A stretch of 64,000 nucleotides of DNA. Source: Olsenella_L kribbiana (GTDB lineage Bacteria; Actinomycetota; Coriobacteriia; Coriobacteriales; Atopobiaceae). The translations under genes and the position numbers were made by a program. The notes below the pieces were generated by a model. The model was given only the letters and a program-made list of their open reading frames with translations, did no database searches and had not been told where the DNA came from. The stretch lies in the NCBI RefSeq assembly GCF_036408795.1, contig NZ_JAZGJP010000001.1:248001-312000 (forward strand). The letters run 5' to 3'. This document shows positions 51,927 to 60,940 of the stretch, one piece after another; within the stretch, counting starts at the first letter, position 1, and the number at the start of each line of letters is the position of its first letter.

Positions 51927-52298
51927 ATGGGCCAGTATGTTCTGAACGAGAAGGATGGCCGCTACCTCTTCAACCTGTGCTCCAGCAATGGCCACATCCT
52001 GGGCACGTCTCTTGTCTTCCCGTCGCGCGAGGAGTGCCTTGCCGGCATCGATGCCGTGCGCGAGGATGCACCGGCTGCTGCTGTCGAGGATTCGACCGTC
52101 GATGCCTTCAAGCGCGAGCCGGCACCGAAGTACCGCATCTACGAGACGCTCTCGGGCAACTACTTCTTCCGCTTCTTCACGAAGGACAACGGCGACATCT
52201 TCCAGTCGCACAGCTACGAGAAAAAGGAGAGCCTCCTTCGGCGCATAGAGCGCATGCGCAATGAATGCGATTCCTCCATCGCTGCTGACGATATGTAG
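51927..52298 (+). CDS. DUF1508 (YegP-like) protein
   Basis: 123 residues with two copies of the short DUF1508 fold: YVLNEKDGRYLFNLCSSNG and KYRIYETLSGNYFFRFFTKDNGD. Start ATG 51927 lies behind AAAGGAGCCTCC. Function in the family is not established. It has its own terminator; the 116 bp upstream could hold a promoter. Confidence 0.85.
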   Translation: MGQYVLNEKDGRYLFNLCSSNGHILGTSLVFPSREECLAGIDAVREDAPAAAVEDSTVDAFKREPAPKYRIYETLSGNYFFRFFTKDNGDIFQSHSYEKKESLLRRIERMRNECDSSIAADDM

Positions 52299-52331
52299 AC
52301 ATCAGCCGATAGCTGTGAACTCATATACATG

Positions 52332-52364
52332 AAAGCCCTCCCACGCCTGAGCATGGGAGGGCTT
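52332..52364. terminator. Bidirectional terminator between DUF1508 gene and asd
   Basis: A perfect 11-bp stem (AAGCCCTCCCA with TGGGAGGGCTT), loop of 10 nt, followed by CTTTG on the plus side and by TCATG on the minus side. It separates two converging genes. Confidence 0.85.
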
Positions 52365-52386
52365 CTTTGTGTCTATGAATGCTGTT

Positions 52387-53400
52387 CTAGACGAGGTACT
52401 CGGCAATCTGGACGGCGTTCGTTGCAGCGCCCTTGCGGATCTGGTCGCCGCAGCAGAAGAACGTGAGGCCGTTGACGCCATCTGCAGCGGAGAGGTCGCG
52501 GCGGATCCTGCCGACGAAGACGAGGTCCTGGTCGGAGGTATCGAGCGGCATCGGGTAGCGCAGGTTCGCAGGGTCATCGACGACCTTGACGCCGGGAGCC
52601 GTGGAAAGGATCTCGCGTGCCTCATCCGGCGAGAGCGGGTTCTCGAACTCGAGCGTGATGGACTCGGAGTGGGAGCGCATGATGGGGACGCGGACGCAGG
52701 TGCAGTTCACGCGGACCTCCGGCAGGTGCATGATCTTCCTGCCTTCGTTCTGCATCTTCCACTCCTCGGACGTGTAGCCCTCGTCCTTGAAGCTGCCGAT
52801 CTGCGGAATCAGGTTCATGGCAAGCTGGTAGGCGAAGGGGCTTGTATCCCCTACCTCGCCACCCTCGGCGAGCACCTTGAGCTCGCGTGTGAGCTCTGTG
52901 AGGCCCGGCATGCCAGCGCCGGATGCTGCCTGGTAGGTAGAGACAATCATGCGCTTCAGGCCTGCCGCCTTGTGGAGCGGATAGGTCGGCACAAGGCCGA
53001 TGATCGTTGCGCAGTTGGGATTCGCAATGATGTTGCGGGGATGGTTCTGGATGTCTTCCGGATTGATCTCGGGAACGACCAGCGGCACATCCGGATCGAG
53101 ACGGAAGGCATGCGAGTTGTCGACGCAGACCGCACCACGTGCTGCCGCCTCGGGCAGAAGTGCCTTGGCAATGCCGTCTCCTGCTGCGCCGAGGACGATA
53201 TCGATGCCGTCAAAGGCCTCAGGCTTTGCTTCCTTGACCTCGACTTCCTCGCCCTTGAACTTCAAGGTCTTGCCGGCGCTCTTCGCGCTGGCAAGCGGCA
53301 CCAGCTCGCTTACCGGGAAGTTGCGCTCTTCGAGGCACTGCCTCATCTGGGTTCCGACGACGCCCGTGGCGCCGAGAATGGCTACACGCTTTCCTGCCAT
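52387..53400 (-). CDS. asd: Aspartate-semialdehyde dehydrogenase
   Basis: 337 residues; makes aspartate semialdehyde for lysine, threonine, methionine and diaminopimelate. NADP site GATGVVGTQM, catalytic Cys in NPNCATI, and the later active-site His in RVNCTCVRVPIMRSHSE. It lies 11 bp downstream of lysC in the hom-lysC-asd operon. Confidence 0.96.
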   Translation of the reverse strand: MAGKRVAILGATGVVGTQMRQCLEERNFPVSELVPLASAKSAGKTLKFKGEEVEVKEAKPEAFDGIDIVLGAAGDGIAKALLPEAAARGAVCVDNSHAFRLDPDVPLVVPEINPEDIQNHPRNIIANPNCATIIGLVPTYPLHKAAGLKRMIVSTYQAASGAGMPGLTELTRELKVLAEGGEVGDTSPFAYQLAMNLIPQIGSFKDEGYTSEEWKMQNEGRKIMHLPEVRVNCTCVRVPIMRSHSESITLEFENPLSPDEAREILSTAPGVKVVDDPANLRYPMPLDTSDQDLVFVGRIRRDLSAADGVNGLTFFCCGDQIRKGAATNAVQIAEYLV

Positions 53401-53411
53401 GGTTCTTGCTC

Positions 53412-54734
53412 CTATTCCACCATCTCATCAGCGAATGCCAGGTAGATGGTACGTATTGCACGTTCGAATTCGGCGTTGTCCACGCCGAAGATGATGTTGA
53501 TCTCCTGAGAGCTCTGCGTGATCAGGCGGATGTTGATGCCGTTCTCGCCGAGCGTGGAGAAGATGCGGCCCGAGGTGCCGACGCGCTTCGACATGTTGCG
53601 GCCGACGACCGTGATGAGAGCCAGGCCATCGATGACACGGACCTCATCCGGCTGGACCTCTTCCTGGATGTCGCCCACAATCGAGTAGAGGCAGTCATGC
53701 ACATCGGCTGCATTCACGACGACGCCGAAGGAGTCGATGCCGGTCGGCACATGCTCGATCGAGACGCCGTAGCGCTCGAAGATGGAGAGCACGCGGCGAA
53801 GCACGCCCACAGCCGTCGACATATGGTTCTGCTTCACGTAGACGCAGAGGAAGTCCTTCTTGCCAGCGATGCCTGTGATCAGGTGCTCGACAGAGTCATC
53901 CGTCGCTTCCTCGGAGATGATGGTGCCCTCGGCATGCGGGTCGTTCGTATTCTTGATTGCAATAGGGATGCCGACCTCACGTACCGGGAATATCGCCTCC
54001 TCGTGGAGGACCGAAGCTCCCATGTAGGAGAGCTCGCGCATCTCGTCGAACGTGATGCGGTGGATGGGGCGGGGATGCTCGACAATGCGCGGGTCGCAGG
54101 ACAGGAACCCTGACACATCGGTCCAGTTCTCATAGAGGTCGACGCCTATGGCACGCGCGACGATAGCGCCGGTGATGTCGCCGCCGCCGCGGTCGAAGAG
54201 GCGGATCTCGCCTTCGGGCGTCGCACCATAGAAGCCCGGAATCAGGAACGGGCCTATCTTCTTTGCCATCTCGTGGATGTTGTGCGTCGCCTTTGTCATG
54301 CTCACTTTGCCATTGCGGTGGAAGCGCATGACGTCAGCAGCATCGACGAAAGGAAGGCCAAGGTATTCAGCCATGAGCTGGCCCGTGAAGTACTCGCCAC
54401 GGGAGACGATGTACTCAGGCGAATACTCGGTCACATGAGCCTCGAACTCGTCGAACTCCTCCTCGATCGGATAGGCAAGGCCGAGCTCGCGTGCGATCTC
54501 GACGAAGCGGGCCTTGATCTGCTCCATGAGAGGCGTTGCATCCACGTGGTACTTCACATGTGCGCAGACGAGATAGAGCAGGTCGGTAACCTTGTCGTCG
54601 TCCTTCGAGCGGCGTCCTGCTGCAGAGACGACGATGAACTGGCGGGCAGGGTCTGCCTCGACGATGCTCTTGACCTTCCTGAACTGGTCTGCCGAAGCGA
54701 CGCTGGAGCCGCCGAATTTTGCAACCTTGAGCAC
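53412..54734 (-). CDS. lysC: Aspartate kinase
   Basis: 440 residues; phosphorylates aspartate, the first step of the pathway. KFGGSSVASADQFRKV at the N-terminus and the regulatory C-terminus with two ACT domains (about 300-440) are clear; the latter normally bind lysine or threonine for feedback control. The length fits the single-chain class III type. I use the GTG at 54734, with AGGAGG at good spacing, one base past the hom stop. Confidence 0.95.
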   Translation of the reverse strand: MLKVAKFGGSSVASADQFRKVKSIVEADPARQFIVVSAAGRRSKDDDKVTDLLYLVCAHVKYHVDATPLMEQIKARFVEIARELGLAYPIEEEFDEFEAHVTEYSPEYIVSRGEYFTGQLMAEYLGLPFVDAADVMRFHRNGKVSMTKATHNIHEMAKKIGPFLIPGFYGATPEGEIRLFDRGGGDITGAIVARAIGVDLYENWTDVSGFLSCDPRIVEHPRPIHRITFDEMRELSYMGASVLHEEAIFPVREVGIPIAIKNTNDPHAEGTIISEEATDDSVEHLITGIAGKKDFLCVYVKQNHMSTAVGVLRRVLSIFERYGVSIEHVPTGIDSFGVVVNAADVHDCLYSIVGDIQEEVQPDEVRVIDGLALITVVGRNMSKRVGTSGRIFSTLGENGINIRLITQSSQEINIIFGVDNAEFERAIRTIYLAFADEMVE

Positions 54735-54735
54735 G

Positions 54736-55869
54736 TTATGCCTCCTGCGGGAATGCTGCCATGAAGGCAGCAGGGTCTTTTTCAAGCTGCTTCTCATAGA
54801 GCGCACGGGCGGCCTCGACATTCAGGCCGTCGAGGCGCCAGTAGCCCTCGAGATAGGGCTTGGCACCTTCCGGCGCATCTGCCTTCGTGCGCAGAAGGTA
54901 GCTGCCCTTGAGAAGGGCAGGATCCCAGGCAAGCGGCTCGTCGAACCGGTAGGTGGGCTCGGCGCCCTCGGCGCAGTCGAGGAGATCCTGGACGATTGCG
55001 TTGCCAGTCGGCAGGCTTCCTGCACCCTGGCCATAGAACTTGAGCGTGCCGATCGTCGCACCGTCGAGCGTCACGAGGTTGAAGTTCGAGGGGACATCCG
55101 CCTCGAGCGTGCGCAGCGGCATGCAGACCGGCTCGACTGCTGCGGCGTAGCGGCCATCCTGCTGAGTCGCGCGGCCGAGAAGCTTCACGACGTATCCCCT
55201 GCTCTCGAGGAACGTGAGGTCCGCAATCTTCAAGTTCCTGATGCCGGTTGTAGGAATGTCCTTCTGGCAGGCACAGCCGAAGGCAACCGACGTGCCGATG
55301 ATCGTCTTGTTCTTCACGTCGATGCCGTCGATGTCGGCCGTGGGGTCGCGCTCGGCATATCCCAGGCGCTGTGCCTCGGCAAGAGCGACATCGAAGTCGA
55401 CCGCGTCATCGCGCATCTTCTCGATGATGTAGTTCGTCGTGCCGTTCATGATGCCGGAGATGGCAGAGATCTTGTCGATGCGCTTCGCCTTCAGGATAGA
55501 GGCGATCCAGGGAATGCCACCGCCGCAGGTAGCCTCGATGAAGAGGCGGGCACCGCTCTTTGCGGCATGCTCGACGAACTCCTGGAAGCAGGCTGCGACG
55601 ACTGCCTTGTTGGACGTGACGACAGACTTGCCAGCATCGAGGGCACGCAGGATATAGGTATGTGCCGGCTCGAGGCCGCCCATGCACTCGACGACGGCAG
55701 TTATTTCAGGGTCGTTCGCGATATCATCGAAGTTCGAAGTCATGCGCGGTTCCGTGCAGCGGTCCGGCAGCTCGAGGATGCGCGTGACCTTGAGGGTGGG
55801 TACCGAGCTTTCGATGATCTGGACAACGCCACGACCGACCGTACCGTGGCCAAGCAGGGCTACGTTCAT
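54736..55869 (-). CDS. hom: Homoserine dehydrogenase (no ACT domain)
   Basis: 377 residues; reduces aspartate semialdehyde to homoserine. GHGTVGRGVV is the nucleotide site and the catalytic region has SGIMNGTTNYI and the AEAQRLGYAERDPTADIDG signature. Many bacterial homologues carry a C-terminal ACT domain; none is evident here, so feedback control by threonine would have to act on LysC or on ThrB. It is the first gene of the operon, divergent from thrC. Confidence 0.94.
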   Translation of the reverse strand: MNVALLGHGTVGRGVVQIIESSVPTLKVTRILELPDRCTEPRMTSNFDDIANDPEITAVVECMGGLEPAHTYILRALDAGKSVVTSNKAVVAACFQEFVEHAAKSGARLFIEATCGGGIPWIASILKAKRIDKISAISGIMNGTTNYIIEKMRDDAVDFDVALAEAQRLGYAERDPTADIDGIDVKNKTIIGTSVAFGCACQKDIPTTGIRNLKIADLTFLESRGYVVKLLGRATQQDGRYAAAVEPVCMPLRTLEADVPSNFNLVTLDGATIGTLKFYGQGAGSLPTGNAIVQDLLDCAEGAEPTYRFDEPLAWDPALLKGSYLLRTKADAPEGAKPYLEGYWRLDGLNVEAARALYEKQLEKDPAAFMAAFPQEA

Positions 55870-55974
55870 ATATCATCCAATCTTTCCAACGTGTGACGGA
55901 AGCCCGTCTTCCTGATGAACACCGCTATCATGGACCACAAGCGCCCGTAAAACCCAGACGCAAGGGGCAATCAA
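55870..55974. promoter_or_regulatory. Divergent promoter region between hom and thrC
   Basis: 105 bp separate the two start codons. It must carry both promoters of the threonine pathway, but I found no clear -35/-10 pairs and no T-box or other leader structure. AAGGGG upstream of thrC is its ribosome binding site. Confidence 0.4.
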
Positions 55975-57468
55975 ATGGTGAACACTTTCTACCACAGTAC
56001 ACGCAGCTGTGCGCAAACCGTAACAAGCAAGCAAGCAATCCTTCAAGGTCTTGCCCCAGATGGAGGCCTCTATGTCTCCGATGAGCTTGGCAAGAACAAG
56101 ATTTCGCTCTCCGATATGGTGGCTGGCACCTACCACGAGAATGCGAAGAAGGTGCTTGGCGCCCTCCTCACCGACTACACGGAAGAGGAGCTTTCGCAGT
56201 GCGTCGAGAACGCATATGGCAAGAAGTTCGATACAGCAGCCGTGACGCCGGTGACCAAGCTGGGAGCTGACTGGCTCCTCGAGCTCTTCCATGGACCGAC
56301 CTGCGCCTTCAAGGATGTCGCGCTCCAGATGCTTCCGCAGCTCATGAGCGTCGCGCGCGAAGGAGATGGCCGCAATGTCATGATTGTGACCGCCACCTCG
56401 GGCGATACCGGAAAGGCTGCCCTTGAAGGCTTTGCTGATGTGCCAGGCTGCGGCGTCACGGTCTTCTATCCTGATGGGAAGGTCTCGGACATCCAGTATC
56501 TCCAGATGGTCTGCCAGAAGGGCGCCAATGTCTGCGTCTCGGGCATCCGCGGCACGTTCGATGATGCCCAGACCGGCGTGAAGCGCATCTTCTCCGACAC
56601 GTCCCTCAAGGAGCGCCTGGCGAAGAAGAATATCGTGCTCTCGAGCGCGAACTCGATCAATGTCGGCCGCCTTGTCCCGCAGGTCACCTACTACTTCGAT
56701 GCCTATGCCCAGCTTGTGCGCAGAGGCGCCCTCAAGGAAGGCGACACGATCGACTTCTGCGTCCCGACCGGAAACTTCGGCGATGTCCTGGCTGGCTGGT
56801 TCGCAAAGCAGCTTGGTCTTCCCGTACGCCACCTCATCGTCGCTTCGAACACGAACAAGGTCCTGACCGACTTCATCGAGACCGGCACCTATGACCGCCG
56901 CCGCGACTTCGTGAAGACGATCTCCCCTTCGATGGACATCCTCGTGTCCTCGAACCTCGAGCGCCTGCTCTACTACCTGTCGGACGGCGACTGCGACTAC
57001 ATCGCTTCCCTCATGAACGACCTCAATGAAAAGGGCCTCTATACCGTGAAGCCGGAAATCCTTGCACGCATCCAGGAGACGTTCCGTGCTGGCTTTGCAA
57101 CGGATGCCGAGACCCGTGCCACGATCAAGAGCACCTATGAGAAGGACCAGGTCCTGATCGATACGCACACCGCAGTCGCGAAGTGCGTGCTCGACCGCAT
57201 CCCCAAGGATGGCACTGAGCGTGTCTGCCTCTCGACAGCAAGCCCCTACAAGTTCTGCTCCGACGTGCTCCAGGCGCTCGGCGAGCCGACCGAAGGCATG
57301 AACGACTTTGCCTGCATGGACGCGCTCGAGGCTGCGACACACACGGTAGCGCCCGTGCAGCTCTCATCGCTTCGCTTCTCCGAGAAGCTCCACACGGGCG
57401 TCTGCGACATCGAGGGCATGGGTGCCGTCGTCGAGGATGCCTCTCTCAAGATCTTTGCGAGGAGCTAG
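55975..57468 (+). CDS. thrC: Threonine synthase
   Basis: 497 residues; converts O-phosphohomoserine to threonine with pyridoxal phosphate. The cofactor Lys is in GPTCAFKDVALQML, and TATSGDTGKAA binds the phosphate. The long N-terminal domain (YHSTRSCAQTVTSKQAILQGLAPDGGLYV-like start) marks the longer bacterial type. It lies 1 bp before thrB. Confidence 0.95.
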   Translation: MVNTFYHSTRSCAQTVTSKQAILQGLAPDGGLYVSDELGKNKISLSDMVAGTYHENAKKVLGALLTDYTEEELSQCVENAYGKKFDTAAVTPVTKLGADWLLELFHGPTCAFKDVALQMLPQLMSVAREGDGRNVMIVTATSGDTGKAALEGFADVPGCGVTVFYPDGKVSDIQYLQMVCQKGANVCVSGIRGTFDDAQTGVKRIFSDTSLKERLAKKNIVLSSANSINVGRLVPQVTYYFDAYAQLVRRGALKEGDTIDFCVPTGNFGDVLAGWFAKQLGLPVRHLIVASNTNKVLTDFIETGTYDRRRDFVKTISPSMDILVSSNLERLLYYLSDGDCDYIASLMNDLNEKGLYTVKPEILARIQETFRAGFATDAETRATIKSTYEKDQVLIDTHTAVAKCVLDRIPKDGTERVCLSTASPYKFCSDVLQALGEPTEGMNDFACMDALEAATHTVAPVQLSSLRFSEKLHTGVCDIEGMGAVVEDASLKIFARS

Positions 57469-57469
57469 C

Positions 57470-58357
57470 ATGGCAGACAGCGTATGGGTGGGCGTTCCTG
57501 CCACATCTGCCAATGTCGGCGTCGGCTTTGACTGCCTGGGGCTTGCCCTCGATCTCGAGGCACGCTTCGGCTTCGAGAAGTCGGACCATCTCGAGATCTT
57601 GGGCTGCGAGGAGCGCTTCCGGGGCGACGACAACCTCGTGCTCGCAAGCTACCGCGGCGCTACCAGAAGGCTCGGTCTCGAGCCGGTGCCGCTGCGTCTC
57701 ACGATCGAGTCCCCCATCCCGCTCTCAGGCGGCCTGGGATCGAGCTCTGCCTGCGTCGTTGCCGGCATCCTGGCTGCACAGGCGCTTGCCGACAGGCCCT
57801 ACGACGAGCGGTTCACGCTCGATCTGGCAACGCATCTCGAAGGTCACCCGGACAATGTGGCTCCTGCCATCCTCGGAGGCCTTGTCTCGAGCTTTGTCGA
57901 CGGCAAGGACACGGTATCTCTCCACTTCCCCGTTGCAGACAAGCTCCGCTTCGTCGCAATCGCCCCTCCCTACGAGGTGAGGACGGCAGATGCGAGGCGC
58001 GTGCTGCCCCACGAGGTGGCGCTCTCGACCTGCGTCTGGCAGATGGGCCGCATCGTCGCCCTCGTCCGCGCGCTCGAGTGTGGAGACATGGACCTTCTTG
58101 CCAAGGCGGCACAGGACAAGCTCCATGAGCCATACCGTGCAAAGCTCATCCCCGACTATGCGCTTCTGCGCGAGCGTGCGCTCGAGGCAGGCGCCTCCGC
58201 GTTCGTGATCTCCGGCTCTGGCTCGACGATGCTTGCGATCTGCGGCTCAGACTCGGCAGCGCACGACGTCGTGGACGCTGTCAGAGGCTCCGCAGAAGGC
58301 TTCTGGATCCGTATCTGCTCTGCTAGCGGACAAGGAGCCCGCTACCTCGAGGCATAA
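57470..58357 (+). CDS. thrB: Homoserine kinase
   Basis: 295 residues, GHMP kinase family; phosphorylates homoserine for ThrC. The ATP loop PLSGGLGSSSA and the N-terminal PATSANVGVGFDCLG are clear, as is GSGSTM near the end. Start ATG 57470 follows GAGGAG. The stop of thrC lies 1 bp upstream, so the two are cotranscribed. Confidence 0.95.
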   Translation: MADSVWVGVPATSANVGVGFDCLGLALDLEARFGFEKSDHLEILGCEERFRGDDNLVLASYRGATRRLGLEPVPLRLTIESPIPLSGGLGSSSACVVAGILAAQALADRPYDERFTLDLATHLEGHPDNVAPAILGGLVSSFVDGKDTVSLHFPVADKLRFVAIAPPYEVRTADARRVLPHEVALSTCVWQMGRIVALVRALECGDMDLLAKAAQDKLHEPYRAKLIPDYALLRERALEAGASAFVISGSGSTMLAICGSDSAAHDVVDAVRGSAEGFWIRICSASGQGARYLEA

Positions 58358-58416
58358 GGCTCAGACAGGCCCTCAGAAGCTCCTGCGCTATAGATGGAAT
58401 GCAGAAGGCGTTCAGC

Positions 58417-58887
58417 TCAGCTGTGCGCCTTCTTCGCTCTATGGCAGAAGAAGAGCGCCGCAATCAGAAGGCCTGTCGCAGCCCCGGCGAGATCGATGAA
58501 GACATCGCGCACGGCACTCGAGCGGCCCGGCACGAAAATCTGGATCGTCTCGTCGAGCGATGGCACACAGACGATGAAGAGAAGCATCGCCGCAAGACGC
58601 GTGGTCATATGCGACCAGTCCGGACGTGCAGCATGATGCACGAGCAGGCCGAGCACGAGATATTCGGAGAAATGTCCGCACTTGCGGACGATGAATGATT
58701 GGGTCGTTGGATCTCTCACACCGATTGCTTCGAGGAACGGACGTACGAGCGTCACGAAGACGCCGCTTTCTGCCTGCGAGGTCCCTCCCTGGACAAGCGA
58801 GTGGCCCCAGATGAAGAGGACCCAGAGAAAGACGGCGAGGAAAGCTCCCCGCCGTCTCTTGATGTCTTCCAGCACGCTATGCTTCAT
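58417..58887 (-). CDS. VanZ family membrane protein
   Basis: 156 residues with four membrane helices. The VanZ signatures KCGHFSEYLVLG and DETIQIFVPGRSSAVRDVFIDLAGA are present. The namesake affects teicoplanin resistance, but most family members have no known function and presence does not imply resistance. Its start overlaps the end of the preceding gene by 11 bp. Confidence 0.85.
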   Translation of the reverse strand: MKHSVLEDIKRRRGAFLAVFLWVLFIWGHSLVQGGTSQAESGVFVTLVRPFLEAIGVRDPTTQSFIVRKCGHFSEYLVLGLLVHHAARPDWSHMTTRLAAMLLFIVCVPSLDETIQIFVPGRSSAVRDVFIDLAGAATGLLIAALFFCHRAKKAHS

Positions 58888-60403
58888 TGGCCGAGCGGCC
58901 CCTGTTCCCGCGTGGCTTCAGATGCTTGAGCTTCGTGGAACGCTTCTTTGCCTTGGCAGACGAATCATCCTTCTTCTGGCTGCCGCCCTCGATCACCTTG
59001 AGGTAGTCGCGCGAGGTCCTTGCATAGGACGGATTCTTCGACATCTCGTCGCTGATCAGGTAGTCGACATAGGACTCCGTGTCGATGGGCGAAGGAGCAT
59101 CCGGCACCTGCGGTGCAAGAGATGCTGTCGGCTCATCGAACACCTCATCGTCGTCGAGCCCGGCAGGAGCTGCCACGACCGGCGTGAAGCCTGCCTGCGG
59201 GGCATCGGTATCGTTCTCGGCGAGCGCATCGAGCGCTGCCTTCCACATTGCGTCCTTGTCTTCCCCGTCCTTCTCCTTCTCGGGATAGAGACCGGAGTCG
59301 ATCTCTGCGATGCGCGAGGAGATCTCGGAGCGGTCAGGGTGCGGTCGCGTCGTGGCAGCTGCGATATCCTCTGCTGCAAAGCTCCTCTGGGAGGAGGTCA
59401 CGCTCGCAGCGAACGGCATATCGTCGATGGTCGGCTGGACAACCGAGTAGTCATCAGATATAGGAATCGAGAGGTCGCGCGAGATGTCCTTGCCGTGCTC
59501 GCGCTCCCACCAGTCGGTGCCCACATCGCCGACCGTGCCATCGGCACGGGTGATGACGGGAAGATCGTCCATCGAGTCCTTCGCAAGACGCTCTGAGAGG
59601 ACCGAACGCACGCCACGGGCACGCTTGCTCATGCGCTCTGCCCAGTTCAGGCGCTGGACATAGTTCTCTGCGATATCGCCGTAGTCTTCAGTCTCATGCG
59701 CTCCTGCACCAGGCTGGGCCGTACGGGCATTCTTCCTGGACGCTTCCTTCTTCTGCACTTCCTGGAGGAAGACCGTCGTCTCGTCCGGGCTGGCAGATGC
59801 TGCAATGTCAGGGATGCGCGAGGCGATGCTGCTGTAAGGCATGCTCTCGGCTGTCTGCACCGGGAAGCCTCCCGTCATCGTCGTGGAGACCGATGCCGTC
59901 TCAGACGGCGATACACGCGGCCTTGAAGGCGGTGTCGGCGGCTTCGGCTCGTCGTCTGCATCCACAGCCGGAATCGTCGGCACGGAGCGCAGACGCGGTC
60001 CTTCTGTCGCGACGCGCTCCTGCTTCTTCTCTTCCTCGCGGTCGAGCTCGAGCGTGCGGCCAGCATCCTGCTCTTCCTCCTCGAAGAAGGGATGCGCCTC
60101 CTCGCCGGGAGCGCGCAGATGCTGCGGCACGTAGGAAGGGCTCTCCTCGGTACCGAACCAGGCATCCTCGGCACGGGCAATGGACTCTGCCTCGAGCTGC
60201 TTCTTCGAGCGATGCCAGGCAATCGCAGAGACGGTGCCAGCAAGCGCTATGCCGCAGCCGAGACCGGCTGCAAACGGAACAAGCATGGTCTGGGGATCCA
60301 GGTCCTGGCCTGCGGTCTGTGCGAATGCTGTCTGGGGAACGGCCCACATGGCCGGCCCCATGAGCCCTGCATAGACGCAAGGATTGACCCTCTTTGGCTT
60401 CAT
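58877..60403 (-). CDS. Membrane-anchored acidic protein of unknown function
   Basis: 508 residues. I recognise no family. The N-terminus looks like a signal or anchor (about 1-28, ending QTAFAQTAG) followed by a second hydrophobic helix at about 40-63. The rest is hydrophilic and mostly disordered-looking, rich in Glu, Asp, Ala, Pro and Ser. The end is very basic (AKAKKRSTKLKHLKPRGNRGR). I use ATG 60403, with GGAGG 8 nt upstream; ATG 60409 in frame is nearer the site. Translational overlap with the VanZ gene suggests linked function. The 250 bp upstream hold no other gene on this strand. Confidence 0.7.
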   Translation of the reverse strand: MKPKRVNPCVYAGLMGPAMWAVPQTAFAQTAGQDLDPQTMLVPFAAGLGCGIALAGTVSAIAWHRSKKQLEAESIARAEDAWFGTEESPSYVPQHLRAPGEEAHPFFEEEEQDAGRTLELDREEEKKQERVATEGPRLRSVPTIPAVDADDEPKPPTPPSRPRVSPSETASVSTTMTGGFPVQTAESMPYSSIASRIPDIAASASPDETTVFLQEVQKKEASRKNARTAQPGAGAHETEDYGDIAENYVQRLNWAERMSKRARGVRSVLSERLAKDSMDDLPVITRADGTVGDVGTDWWEREHGKDISRDLSIPISDDYSVVQPTIDDMPFAASVTSSQRSFAAEDIAAATTRPHPDRSEISSRIAEIDSGLYPEKEKDGEDKDAMWKAALDALAENDTDAPQAGFTPVVAAPAGLDDDEVFDEPTASLAPQVPDAPSPIDTESYVDYLISDEMSKNPSYARTSRDYLKVIEGGSQKKDDSSAKAKKRSTKLKHLKPRGNRGRSANEA

Positions 60404-60410
60404 CTGCATA

Positions 60411-60743
60411 ACCTCCCTGGTGCGCCTGCACCTAGGACATTGAGCGAAGAGCTGCCTCGGCTCCCGGGATCCCTCGTCTTTGGGAGGCCCTGCGTGCGGA
60501 AGGCAACGGTCTGCTACGTATCGAGTGTATGTGCCGTCGCCGTACGGACACTGGCCCGTACCAGCTACACCTACTTTACCGGTTGCAGCGCCTGATGCAA
60601 GGCAGACCATGAATTGAATTTCGAAAAGCGATACGCGTGCACCGAGCTATCCAGAGCAGACGGGCGCCAGAATGCCTTTTCTGGCAACTTGCATATTCTC
60701 GCGCGAGAATCGCATCTCTTCTGCTATAGTATCTTTCGCCCAA
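60411..60743. other. Intergenic region upstream of tRNA-Ala
   Basis: About 330 bp between the divergent membrane protein gene and tRNA-Ala. It contains a perfect 16-bp palindrome (separate entry) and TATAGT at 60725-60730, a likely -10 element for the tRNA. I see no gene here. Confidence 0.5.
60695..60710. promoter_or_regulatory. Perfect 16-bp palindrome at the tRNA-Ala promoter
   Basis: ATTCTCGCGCGAGAAT is a perfect inverted repeat with no spacer. It sits where the -35 element would be, 14 bp upstream of TATAGT, and no -35 consensus is otherwise seen. It may be a protein binding site; nothing identifies the protein. Confidence 0.45.
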
Positions 60744-60819
60744 GGGGAATTAGCTCAGTTGGGAGAGCGCGTGACTGGCAGTCACGAGGTCAGGGGTTCG
60801 AATCCCCTATTCTCCACCA
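60744..60819 (+). tRNA. tRNA-Ala (GGC)
   Basis: Full cloverleaf with encoded CCA. The acceptor pair G3-U70, the main alanine identity element, is present (GGGGAAT with ATTCTCC). The anticodon loop CTGGCAG gives GGC. D loop AGCTCAGTTGGGAGAGC and T arm GGTTCGAATCC are normal. Confidence 0.97.
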
Positions 60820-60828
60820 TGAATGTTC

Positions 60829-60860
60829 AGGCCTGCAGATTATGCTGCAGGCCTTTTTTG
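60829..60860 (+). terminator. Terminator of tRNA-Ala
   Basis: A perfect 10-bp stem (AGGCCTGCAG with CTGCAGGCCT), 6-nt loop, followed on the plus strand by six T residues. Confidence 0.94.
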
Positions 60861-60888
60861 TTGCCTCGGTGCGCTGGCTCTTCAAAGC

Positions 60889-60921
60889 AAGAGGGACCGC
60901 ACCTTCCGGCACGGTCCCTCT
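60889..60921 (-). terminator. Terminator of rho
   Basis: Arms AGAGGGACCG and CGGTCCCTCT with a 12-nt loop that itself has GCAC/GTGC-like pairing, followed on the minus strand by TTGCTTTG, 20 bp past the rho stop. Confidence 0.72.
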
Positions 60922-60940
60922 GGCAGTTCTCTCTTCGGCC

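Noticed and set aside
58417..58887. Glycopeptide resistance from the VanZ-like gene
   Set aside because: No vanH, vanA, vanX or vanRS genes are nearby. VanZ-like proteins are widespread and mostly unrelated to resistance.
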